Source: Scilla litardierei
Lineage: Eukaryota > Streptophyta > Magnoliopsida > Asparagales > Asparagaceae
Reading direction: 5' to 3'
Assembly: GCA_030789695.1 (NCBI GenBank)
Contig: CM061139.1
Span: forward strand, 105,064,837 to 105,128,836
Length of the DNA stretch: 64,000 nt
The first letter of the stretch is position 1. The number at the start of each line of letters is the position of its first letter. Made by a program: the position numbers and the translations under genes. Below are positions 43,540 to 53,837 of this stretch, one piece after another. Under the pieces are notes generated by a model that saw only the letters and a list, made by a program, of their open reading frames with translations, did not search any database and was not told the DNA's origin.

Positions 43540-44022
43540 ATGAGTACCGGGTCCATCTCCTCAGTTCAGTCGCGTACTAGAGTGGCGCCAGGGGGTGATT
43601 TGGATGCAGATCCCGCTGACACAAGGGTTTGCTACTGTGGGCTTCAGGTTGGTAGGAAAACTTCGTGGACCCGAACCAATCCAGGTAGGAGATTTTGGAG
43701 CTGTCCCTCGCGCGGTTCACACAAATGCCCCTACTACGAATGGAAGGATCCCCCACACCCCGACTGGTCCACATATGTGATCCTGCAGTTAATGGATGAG
43801 CATGACAGAAACCTCACCCGTGCAACTAATTCCACTTCATTCTCGGAAAGGCGTCTATTAGAGATACAGTCGGGGTTTGCAAGGCTCTTGGGGGGATTTG
43901 AGCGGACCAAGTTGAAGATGGAAAGCAATGTAGCTGATTACAAAACAATTAAGTGGGTTTTGTTTTCAATTTTAGGGTTGTTGTTAGGTATTTTATTGAT
44001 GTTGCTTAACAAGAGTGGTTGA
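43540..44022 (+). CDS. GRF-type zinc-finger protein with a C-terminal membrane segment (160 aa)
   Basis: ATG 43540 lies just after a possible acceptor (TTTTCAG at 43528). Residues 31-70 form the GRF zinc finger: CYCG at 31-34, NPGRRFWSC at 47-55, C63, and YYEW. It is followed by a helical stretch (ERRLLEIQSGFARLLGGFER) and a hydrophobic segment at about 138-156 (VLFSILGLLLGILLMLL). Plants have many small proteins of this build with unknown roles; GRF fingers bind nucleic acid in better-known proteins. The frame is intact and lies inside the Harbinger element between the two arrays, so it is either cargo or a third element gene. Confidence 0.7.
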   Translation: MSTGSISSVQSRTRVAPGGDLDADPADTRVCYCGLQVGRKTSWTRTNPGRRFWSCPSRGSHKCPYYEWKDPPHPDWSTYVILQLMDEHDRNLTRATNSTSFSERRLLEIQSGFARLLGGFERTKLKMESNVADYKTIKWVLFSILGLLLGILLMLLNKSG

Positions 44023-44067
44023 TGGGAAGATACATTGAATTTTTTGACTATGTTCCACAACCCTAGT

Positions 44068-46205
44068 TGATATATATATGTATGCAGTGCTGTGGCACCA
44101 TGGTATATCTGATGAATCTGGGAATTTATATGCCTTGCAGCTGTGACATTGGGTTATCTCTTCTCACCCTCTTTTTTCTACTGTTTCCTCTGCATTCCCT
44201 ACTTGATTAATATATGTATGCATTGCTGTGGCACCATGGTATATCTGATGAATCTGGGAATTTATATGTCTTGCAGCTGTGACATTGGGTTATCTCTTCT
44301 CACCCTCTTTTATCTAGTGTTTCCTATGCATTCCCTAGTTGATTAATATATGTATGCAGTGCTGTGGCACCATGGTATATCTGAAGAATCTGGGAATTTA
44401 TATGCCTTGCAGCTGGGGCATTGGGTTCTCTCTTCTCACCCTCTTCTATCAAGTTTGTTTCTATGCATTCCCTACTTGCTTTATAAATGTATGCATTTAT
44501 GTCTGCACCATGGTATATCTGATGAATCTGGGAATTTATATGCCTTGCAGCTGTGACATTGGGTTATCTCTTCTATCTAGTGTTTCCTATGCATTCCCTA
44601 GTTGATATATATATGTATGCAGTGCTGTGGCACCATGGTATATCTGATGAATCTGGGAATTTATATGCCTTGCAGCTGTGACATTGGGTTCTCTCTTCTC
44701 ACCCTCTTTTTTCTACTGTTTCCTATGCATTCCCTGCTTGATTTATATATGTATGCAGTGCTGTGGCACCATGGTATAACTGATGAATCTGGGAATTTAT
44801 ATGCCTTGCAGCTGTGACATTGGGTTATCTCTTCTCACCCTCTTTTATCTACTGTTTCCTATGCATTCCCTACTTGATATAATATATGTATGCATTGCTG
44901 TTGCACCATGGTATATCTGATGAATCTGGGAATTTATATGCCTTGCAGCTGTGACATTGGGTTATCTCTTCTATCTAGTGTTTCCTATGCATTCCCTACT
45001 TGATATAATATATGTATGCAGTGCTGTGGCACCATGGTATATCTGATGAATCTGGGAATTTATATGCCTTGCAGCTGTGACATTGGGTTATCTCTTCTAT
45101 CTAGTGTTTCCTATGCATTCCCTACTTGATTTATATATGTATGCAGTGCTGTGGCACCATGGTATATCTGATGAATCTGGGAATTTATATGCCTTGCAGC
45201 TGTGACATTGGGTTCTCTCTTCTCACCCTCTTTTTTCTACTGTTTCCTATGCATTCCCTGCTTGATTTATATATGTATGCAGTGCTGTGGCACCATGGTA
45301 TAACTGATGAATCTGGGAATTTATATGCCTTGCAGCTGTGACATTGGGTTATCTCTTCTCACCCTCTTTTATCTACTGTTTCCTATGCATTCCCTACTTG
45401 ATATAATATATGTATGCAGTGCTGTGGCACCATGGTATATCTGATGAATCTGGGAATTTATATGCCTTGCAGCTGTGACATTGGGTTATCTCTTCTATCT
45501 AGTGTTTCCTATGCATTCCCTACTTGATATAATATATGTATGCAGTGCTGTGGCACCATGGTATAACTGATGAATCTGGGAATTTATATGCCTTGCAGCT
45601 GTGACATTGGGTTATCTCTTCTCACCCTCTTTTTTCTACTGTTTCCTATGCATTCCCTACTTGATTAATATATGTATGCATTGCTGTGGCACCATGGTAT
45701 ATCTGATGAATCTGGGAATTTATATGTCTTGCAGCTGTGACATTGGGTTATCTCTTCTCACCCTCTTTTATCTAGTGTTTCCTATGCATTCCCTAGTTGA
45801 TTAATATATGTATGCAGTGCTGTGGCACCATGATATATCTGATGAATCTGGGAATTTATATGCCTTGCAGCTGGGACATTGGGTTATCTCTTCTCACCCT
45901 CTTTTATCTACTGTTTCCTATGCATTCCCTACTTGATATAATATATGTATGCAGTGCTGTGGCACCATGGTATATCTGATGAATCTGGGAATTTATATGC
46001 CTTGCAGCTGTGACATTGGCTTATCTCTTCTCACCCTCTTTTTTCTACTGTTTCCTATGCATTCCCTGCTTGATATATATATGTATGCAGTGCTGTGGCA
46101 CCATGGTATATCTGATGAATCTGGGAATGTATATGCCTTGCAGCTGGGACATTGGGTTATCTCTTCTCACCCTCTTCTATCATGTGTTTCCTATGCATTC
46201 CCTAT
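44068..46205 (+). repeat. tandem array B, units of about 122-140 bp
   Basis: About 16 units homologous to array A, with GCAGTGCTGTGGCACCATGG, ATCTGATGAATCTGGGAA, CCTTGCAGCTGTGACATTGG and TTTCCTATGCATTCCCTA. Some units lack the CTCACCCTCTTT part, which explains the length classes. Confidence 0.9.
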
Positions 46206-46244
46206 CAAGGGGGTAATCTCACCTTGTTTATCATCACCCCAATC

Positions 46245-46448
46245 TCAACTAACTTCTTCCAACATTCCCAATCCCACATTCAACCAAAGAAACACAAGAT
46301 TCTTGTGTGGGACCCGCATACACATCCCAATCCCACTTTCCAAACCCACTTCCAACAAAAGAAACACAAAACTCTTCTTTTCTCTCTCCAAAGATTCCAC
46401 ACCCCTCCAAGATTCTCAAAACCCACTTTCAACCAAAGAAACGGGCCC
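46245..46448 (+). repeat. subterminal repeats and right end of the Harbinger element
   Basis: Three copies of a CCCACTTTCAACCAAAGAAAC-type block occur at about 46275, 46338 and 46422. The last ends CGGGCCC at 46448 and is followed by TTA (46449-46451). Repeated subterminal blocks are plausible transposase or Myb binding sites. Confidence 0.75.
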
Positions 46449-46451
46449 TTA

Positions 46452-46807
46452 GTGGCCTACATATGTAATTATAGACCATGCTTCATTCTCTCACGTCACC
46501 GTTGGATAATAGTGCAAGCCCAAACATATCTTCAGTTTTTAAAAATAGAATAACGTTTCCCATGCCTTCATTGTACTCCATCAAGTCACGTCATGGTTCT
46601 GAGGATCCTCCATGTATCACATGGAAGAATGATTGATATAACAAATAAGGTGAATGCTCTCTGCACTGCAGAGGAAGGAGGTGCTTGTAGTTTTTTTTCC
46701 CCAAAAAAATGAGTATGTCCCGTCATAAGATGAAATCACACTCTCTTTCATCTACAATTAGCAAAATTTGACACTGACTTTTATATGCACCTCAGTTTTG
46801 AGGTGCA
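46452..46807. other. spacer with a short hairpin
   Basis: No gene seen. At 46786-46807 TGCACCTCA and TGAGGTGCA form a perfect 9-bp stem around a short loop, directly before the Tat LTR start. Confidence 0.5.
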
Positions 46808-47657
46808 TGTAGCAATTCTTTCGTACAAGCACAGTACCCTTCCAGATGGGCCATGATCAAACGGCTCAAGTCCGTATCGCGAGCCTACGGGCCTGGGGAG
46901 AACAAGGCCCCCACGAAGACTCAAAGTCGGGCCGACCTCGAACCGAGGCGGACGCAACCGCTGACCCACGCCAGCGGGAGTTAACCACTCCCCTTAAAAC
47001 ACGCCCCCTTAATCGCCATTAAGGAGCCCTATTACGCCCACATTCATGACCCATGAAGGCGCCATCAAGGTGGCGGATCATGTGGGTGAAATATGGGGAC
47101 ATTGAGGAGACGTGGCCGGGGAAGACTCCTATAAAGCGACTCAAGGTACAACGTAGAAAAGGGCAACTTTCTGGATACCCAAAACCCAGAGGTATTCTTC
47201 TTGAACGACCTTATCTTCCACCTCACAATTCTCCTCCACAGCTCGGCCCAAGGACTCGCGTATCGGCATCCCCGTAAGTCATACCGATCACACCGAGTAT
47301 CATTTAGATCCGTTCTGACTTAGGCATCAGAGGGGACTCGGTCGGAACCAAGGTCCGACCCCCCTAACGAGCTTTCTCGTCTGTTCAGGTCAAGGAGATT
47401 CAACTGCGACGTGGCTACCATTCGACACCCAATCAACTAGAAGCCGAACGCACTCCCCCTGGATCCCGTTCATCTCCACCCCTACGGAGGACGTCACACT
47501 ACCGAGGACTCCCTTCGGCACGCCGATGCTCGGACCCGCACGCTCTTCGCCAGGCCGAACGAGCTACATCCCGCTCATGGAGGCCATACGTGTCCTACGT
47601 GATCGCGTTAACCTCTAGCCCTTCAGTCAACTAACTTGTGGTGAGAAAACACCCGAC
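46808..47657 (+). repeat. Tat 5' LTR (about 850 bp)
   Basis: The end CACCCGACA (47657) is fixed by the primer binding site. The start TGTAGCAATTC (46808) is my best estimate. TATAAAG lies at 47130-47136. The second LTR is not in the window for comparison. Confidence 0.6.
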
Positions 47658-47662
47658 AAATT

Positions 47663-47679
47663 TGGCGCCCTCTGTGGAA
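47663..47679 (+). other. primer binding site, Tat type
   Basis: TGGCGCCCTCTGTGGAA, 5 bp after the LTR, is close to the TGGCGCCGTCTGTGGGA form seen in Tat-lineage elements. Confidence 0.75.
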
Positions 47680-47941
47680 AACGAAGAAGCACTCACGTCA
47701 AACAACCACATCACCGAGATGGAATCACCTTGCGATGGAATAGGACGCATGCCCCCCATCATGAGGAGTGCGACTATGTCCTGCCCAAGAACAACTCCGT
47801 CTCTTCGCCTAAGAGACGAACGCCCACTTTCGAACGCTGGCAGCAGCCATCCAACAACTCGCGGTCCACCCACGCCACCCGGAGGGAGGCTCGGCGGCCA
47901 TCCCAGACCATCAGGAACTCCGCCCCCCGCTACGCTCGGCT

Positions 47942-49312
47942 GTGGTAGCTGACTACGACAACGAGGGTGCCAACCCGGAGCGACGGTTCACCATGCCGAA
48001 CTTCCTCCCGGTGCGATCCCTCACCCTCACCTCACTCCAGCTTGAGGCGGATGGAAGGGCCGAGTGGACCAGGGGCGGGTCAACCACGGCCTCATCCAGG
48101 CTACCTCGCTCAACGCGTCGATGGTCACACAGCTGTCGAACCGCCGAGGCTCGTCTGGGTCGAAGCGGGAGCCCCGTCAGAGGAGTCGTAGAGATCAGGA
48201 AGACCACCACGGAAGGAGGAGCACTTGGCGACCAATGTCTATCCCCAATCGGGATGGCCAGCGAGCAGACTCTCCCCGAACTCTCGTCAGCCTGCCGGAG
48301 CAACCCGGCCCCCGTGTTGAAGCGCATGCAGGCCAAAGAGACCTGGGAGGCTTCAGGGACGACCGTTGCCCATTAGCAAGAAGCATCACTGATGCATGGG
48401 TACCATCCAGGTTCAAGGTGCCGACCTTAGAAAAATACGACAACACAAGAGACCCAGATGATCATGTGATGGACTACGAAGGAGTCATGGCGTTCCAGGG
48501 GCTGATGACGCCGTGCTTTATCATGGCTTCTACTCTACCCTCCGGAAATCCGCTAGGAATTGGTACAACAGCCTCCCCAACCGGTCCATCAGCAACTTCC
48601 AGGACCTCACCCAGAAATTCTGCTAGCAATTTATGGCCGGTCGGCAAATAAAGCCGGACTCAGAGCTTCTATTCAATGTGATATAGAGGCCGGGCGAATC
48701 CCTAAGGAGCTACATTCGCTTCAACGCCGAGAGGCTAAATGTGGAGAGCTGCCCCGAGATGGTCGTGAAAACGGCCCTGAAGAAAGGGCTCCGACACAGT
48801 GGCCTAAAGAAGTCGTTGCACAACGAACATGCGAAGGACCTCGCTGATGTAATAGCCCGGGTGGAGCGTTACATGCTGACGGAAGAGGCGTTAGTAGCGG
48901 AGGTAGGAGGTCTCCTCACGGGAGCCAAGCGGGGCTCCAAACGGGATGAAAGCAAGTGCCGCGAGCTGGAAGACCACAAGCGGGAGAAGAAGGCAAGGGG
49001 AAAGCATCGGAAGGAGGAAGCGCGACCCCCAGGCTGAACGCTACTCATGAGGCCGTCCTAATGCAGCCGCCCCCGAAGATGAAGGGTGGCAGAAGGGACG
49101 AGGAAAAGTACTGCAGGTACCACAAGGATAATGGCCACGACACTAACGAATGCTGGTACCTGAAGAAAGACATCGACCAGCTGATCAGTCGTGGACACCT
49201 GAAGAACTTTGTCGATGCCCCAAAAACAACCTCCAGAGAAGGGACGTCCAAACAGATGGATAAAGGAAAGAAGGTGAACGTTGTCCAGACCGCTCTTCGC
49301 CTCATCGAGTGA
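47942..49312 (+). pseudogene. Tat-lineage gag
   Basis: The gag is spread over several frames. The N-terminal part ends RFKVPTLEKYDNTRDPDDHV (about 48410-48465). The capsid block ARNWYNSLPNRSISNFQDL, then ELLFNVI and LRSYIRFNAERLNV, is found in a second frame at 48545-48740 with stops. ALKKGLRHSGLKKSL and ADVIARVERYM lie at 48775-48880. The last frame holds YCRYHKDNGHDTNECWYLKK at 49110-49170, the CCHC-like region typical of Tat gag, and ends at 49312. The N-terminal limit is uncertain. At least three frameshifts make it non-functional. Confidence 0.75.
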
Positions 49313-49469
49313 GTAGGCGGGACAATCAGCCGCAACTCCTCCCCCCAGGCGAGACTAGCTCACCATTATCTTCCCTGCTTTTTTCTTTCGAATGTGTTCC
49401 TGGTTCAGAGAATGAAATGCAAGTTCGTATAGAGCAAACATGTTTCTTTCTGCTCCACCACACCAGACT
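49313..49469 (+). other. spacer between Tat gag and the 47-bp repeats
   Basis: No coding sequence. A protease would be expected here in a full element and is absent. Confidence 0.5.
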
Positions 49470-49754
49470 GCATGATCACCCGTAAGGCTGGTGGCAACTC
49501 CCCCAGCAGGCCGATCACCACGATCGACCGTAAGGCTAGATGCAACTCCCCCAACAGGCCGATCATTCTGGTCATCTGTAAGGCTGGGGGTAACTCCCCC
49601 CAGCAGGCCAATCACTTCGATCATTCGTAAGGCTGGAGCAACTCCCCCAGCAGGCCGATCACTCCGATCACCCGTAATGCTGGGGGCAACTCCCCCAGCA
49701 GGCCGATTACTACGATCATCTATAAGGCTGGGGAAAACTCCCCCAGCAGGCCGA
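49470..49754 (+). repeat. Tat 47-bp tandem repeats, left block
   Basis: About six units of TAAGGCTGGGGGCAACTCCC, CCAGCAGGCCGATCA and CTACGATCG. The last unit is cut after GCCGA by the minus-strand Athila-type insertion. Open frames through it are a by-product of the repeat. Confidence 0.88.
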
Positions 49755-51846
49755 TGGTCGCACCCCGGATACACACCCGAGGCGACGGTTGTAGTTTTAC
49801 CGCAAGCGCACGGCAAAGTGGCAAGCGGGTATCGAACACGAGGAGGTGGTGCTGGCTCCAATCTATCCTAGGTTGGTTTGACTACGAATGTTTTATTGGT
49901 GGAGATGGTTATGGAATGATATAATGGAAATGGTGGTGGATGTCGGTGTCGATGATAAAGAAATCGGTCAAATATCGACTTAAATACAATATAATAAAAG
50001 AGGGAATTTGCCTTGGGCGATCCTGTCACAATCGTCGGGCAAAGTACGAAGATATAAAATCAAATAAAGACGTCTAGGGTTAGGGAATTCCCACTACAGA
50101 TCGTCATACATCATTGTAAATAGTGAATCTTAATATTACTAAACTTGCATTGAGGTGGACTAGTCGCAACTTAATGTAGAACCAAGCTCACGCTCTCGCG
50201 CTATTGCCGGTCTATAGCAAACCTAGGTTAGTGCCCAATCTCTTGCAAACCCTAACCTAAGCCGCTAGCATGAGGATCGACATCATCGTTCAATCGCCCC
50301 TCGAGCCCACTCTCGTGCAAACTCGAGTTACGATCTAGGTTGTGATAGTTCGTATTCGTCCAATCTCTTGCAAACGAATATGTGTATAGATTTACAATTA
50401 AAAATCCTAGCTTTGGTCCAATCTCTTGCAAACCAAATCTAGAGAAACCCAATTGTAAACCTAAATCGAATATCTAGGCCTTCCCATCGATTAGAATCCA
50501 ATCTCTTGCAAATCCCAAATCGATGGAAATCCCTAGCTATCCGTAGGAAATCAATCACAACCTAACCTCCTAGCAATTCTAGCAATTTAGAATTCATTCT
50601 TCACAAATATGAAATTAGATCCATAGGGTTCATCCCCAAACCCTAGAACAACAAATCTACTCTAGCATAATAAGGATATGAGAATCAATAGAAATCATTG
50701 CTTGCATACAAAAAGATAGAAAAACAAAGATTCAAATAATAAGAATAGAAAATACTTAGCTTTGATGAAGAATTCCAATCCAAATACAAGCCTTTTGATC
50801 CAAGAGGGGGCCTAGGGCATGGCCTAACCTCTAAAATAAACTCTAATAAAACATAATGGGGATCCCCTCTAATGGTGGCTACAAACCCCTTAAATACTCT
50901 CCCAAAACCCTAGCAAATAACCCTAGAAAACCCCTCAAATTCGTGCCCAAAAACAGCCCAAACCGCAACTTAAAATCTGGGCCCAGGCCGCACTCGGCCG
51001 AGTGGAATATGTGACCCGGCCGAGTGACACTGACATGCAAATTCCAGCACTGCAGCATCAACTTGCAGAAATTCCCCAGATTTCATCCGACCTCCGATTT
51101 GCGCGTTCTTGGCGGCGTTGGAACCGTCATGAAGTCTACTATCCATAAAAAATATGAGAAAAATACTTTGATTGCTGGAATGATAGCAGATTTCAAAAGA
51201 GTGAGAGGCTGTCTGAAAATCTGGGCGCTGCATGTCCTCGGCATCACTCGGTCGAGTGGCAAATGTCACTCGGCCGAGGGGCATTTGGTACTCGGGCGGA
51301 CGGCTTTCGTCACTCGGCCGAGTCGGGCTTCTGGGGCAGACTGACGGATTACAGTAAGTTGGACATTTTGGCTTGCCGTCGTCTGGGTGCCACTCGGACG
51401 GACGGAGTATCCTCACTCGGCCGAGTCGGCGTGCGATGCTCGGCCGAGTGCACGCCGATACATCTCTGTTGCGTGTCCGATCTGGCCGGCCGAGCGGGGT
51501 CTCAATGCTCGGCCGAGTGACTCCTTCACTCGGCCGAGTGGCATGCTGAAAATGCCCAATCTTCATCTTTTCGCTCCCCCGTCACTCCTACGGCGTTCTT
51601 TCTTCTTCCACTCCTCTTCCATTGCAGAATAACCCTCAAAAGGGCCATGGTTGACTCTCCGGAGTGGGCGCAAATCCTCTTGATCTCACAATCGATCAAA
51701 ATCGCTCGATATATCCTGAAATACGACAAAAACAAGAAATAGTGAAAAGTATCGCAATATTGTCGAATAATCGTGAAAAGCGTGATATGGGCGATCAAAA
51801 CGGTATGCAAATATGCAGAAAAAAGGTGTAAAATATGGAGTGATCA
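49755..51846 (-). repeat. 3' LTR of the minus-strand Athila-type element (2092 bp)
   Basis: On the minus strand it starts TGATCACTCCATATTTTA (51846) and ends GGGTGCGACCA (49755). 50988-51545 is an array of CACTCGGCCGAGTG palindromes, and the minus-strand TATTTAAG box is at 50890-50897, just downstream of the array. Near the end it has a GTTCGATACCCGC and CGCTTGCGGTAAAA block, comparable to the other Athila-type LTR end. Confidence 0.85.
50988..51545 (-). promoter_or_regulatory. CTCGGCCGAG palindrome array
   Basis: About ten copies of CACTCGGCCGAGTGGC-like sequence, some degenerate (ACTCGGACGGACGG, ACTCGGGCGGACGG). It ends about 90 bp upstream, on the minus strand, of TATTTAAG at 50890-50897. 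Confidence 0.75.
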
Positions 51847-53837
51847 AAATCCCCCAAGCTTACCTCTTACTCGTCCTCGAGGAAGATAAGCAAAAAAGAC
51901 GAACTCGGGAGATGAAAAATAAGGGAAATGAAATAAAAGAATACGAAGTGGAAGGGGTCGCTAGATTATACTCTCAGATCTCAAGCCATAAGCTACACAT
52001 CACGATGACTTGGAAAATACAAATAACGTGCTATAAGGATTTCAAATCTTACATAAACATGGTTCTTGCAAGTTTTTAAGAACAACAAAAGGGATTCTCT
52101 AAATTCATACAATCAATTCATATCCACGTCACGCATTTCATAGGATTTAATATACAAATGTTGGCGATGCACTTTTCAATCAAAAGTTATAAATGAAGCA
52201 TATAAGATATCACACCAAGCATGCAATAGAGAATAGAATAAGAGTCATGGCATTCACATATTTATTTCAAATCATGAAAAATCTCCATATCTAATATATT
52301 TTGCAAAGTCTAAGCATTATCGAATATTCCCATTCATGCACGTCTCCACTCTAATGTCATACTCACTCATATGGTCAAATGAATTCACCCCCCCCAAGCT
52401 TAGCTTGAGGCGTCGCATCCAAAGGAATATGATAGTGGAAAATGGGATTTTTGCCTTGGTTTTCCCAAGTATTTTGTGGCTCCAATAATGAGATAGAGAA
52501 ACAATTTTTTTCTTTCTTTTTTTTTTTGATCTTTTTTTTGTTTCTCACTTTTCTTTTTGGATTTTTGTAGGAGCTATTTGATTTGTATTTTTGGTTTTTG
52601 GCTCCTTTTTGGCTTTTTGGACTTTTTGGAGCTAACTTTTCTTTTGTGGGGATTTTTTGGGAAATAGATGCGATATAAGTAGCTTTAGGAGGTGAACTCA
52701 AGTGACATGTAGAGAATAAAAAGATATATGTGGAGAAAGAAATAATGTAACACTCGGTTCACTCTAAGATGTGCACGAACGGTTCAATAAAATAATACTT
52801 CAACTAAAACTCATATGTAAGCATGGATATTCTCAATCATCTCAATAAAAAGCGAAGTCAAGCGGTAAAGCGCACAATCATATCAAGCATGCACCAGAAG
52901 GTGAATAAGACAATAAAACTGATGCTTCAGATATACTAATGATGCGTGAATCTTGGTGCATTTCCAACAAAAGCATACTAAACACTAATCCATACATTCA
53001 GTTTCAATTAATATCATGCATTCATGTAGAGGAATCATCAAAAGAAATAGATTTGCAAGTACATGTGAATAGCAAGACTATGGAATACTCTAAGTAGCAT
53101 GGCAAGGAATAATAAGCATCGTGATGGTTGGTAAAGCAATAAGAGATATCATCATACAAAACTCATCTAGCGGAAAAAGAGAAAAGGAAAATAAAGAAAT
53201 AAAAATAAAAGATGGGAAAGAAAAGAAAATCAAGCACACAATATGATGCATGAACACATATAAAAGGAAAATAAGATGGAAAAATCAAAAAGATGATGCA
53301 AAAATTTTGAAAAATTTTTAAAAACCCTAAAATAAAGTAAAAATGCAACTAATGCATCTAAATGGCATGGGAATGCACTCCCCCAAGCTTAAACTTCACA
53401 TTGTCCTCAATGTGATCATAATGAAAGAATATGAGGAACAACGATAATAATAAGGGAGGTGAATGAAAAATGATGAAATGAATGACATGAAATCCTAATG
53501 CAACTACATGCACATGCAATGATGCATGAGAGCGCTTTCCCCCAAGCTTATACCAAACAATCCTATTCAAATGACTTGACCAAAAATGTCATGGCTTTGC
53601 AAAGCGTGATCAAGTCAAACGAATAAGAAAGCAAGGTTTCACTTGAAAGAAATGCTCGATTGTGGTGAGCAAAAAGGATATGACACATCAAAATATAAAG
53701 AGGGCAATCAATATATATAATGGTTTTGGGGTGTAAATGATTATTGTGGCCGTCATACGAGGTGATATTTATTCAAACAAATCTATACGGTCCTCTCGCT
53801 GTCGAGAGAATTCGGGTTTATTGAAAGCATAAAATTT
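51847..53837 (-). other. 3' non-coding region with polypurine tract and hairpin plus AGCTTGGGGGA blocks
   Basis: Minus strand: the true tract is AGCTTGGGGGATTT at 51847-51860, preceded by the palindrome TCCTCGAGGA (about 51876-51885). Other copies are AGCTTGGGGGGGG at about 52389, AGCTTGGGGGAG at about 53380 preceded by ACATTGAGGACAATGT, and AGCTTGGGGGAAA at about 53540. 52500-52620 is a T-rich low-complexity run. The layout mirrors the 3' region at 25396-26959. Confidence 0.75.

Larger units (their letters stand above)
36900..46448 (+). mobile_element. large PIF/Harbinger element with transposase, Myb-like protein and a GRF zinc-finger ORF
   Basis: The right end is CCCACTTTCAACCAAAGAAACGGGCCC at 46422-46448, followed by TTA, with two related subterminal copies at about 46285 and 46340. 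The left terminus could not be found and the given start is approximate. The cargo is a DDE transposase and a Myb/SANT protein, both apparently intact, then two tandem arrays flanking a GRF zinc-finger ORF. At about 9.5 kb it is long for the superfamily. Confidence 0.75.

Noticed and set aside
40425..46205. CRISPR-like repeat-spacer pattern in the arrays
   Set aside because: Units are directly adjacent with no unique spacers, and the context is a plant genome.
44068..46452. ORFs in array B, including one of 167 codons at 45949
   Set aside because: Same repeat-derived frames, the longest of them running into the transposon end. No domain and no conserved frame.
49355..49861. Minus-strand ORF of 168 codons with repeated DRPAGGV peptides, and similar frames at 55884-56302
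   Set aside because: A by-product of the 47-bp Tat repeats. It crosses the border of the inserted element, so it cannot be a native gene.
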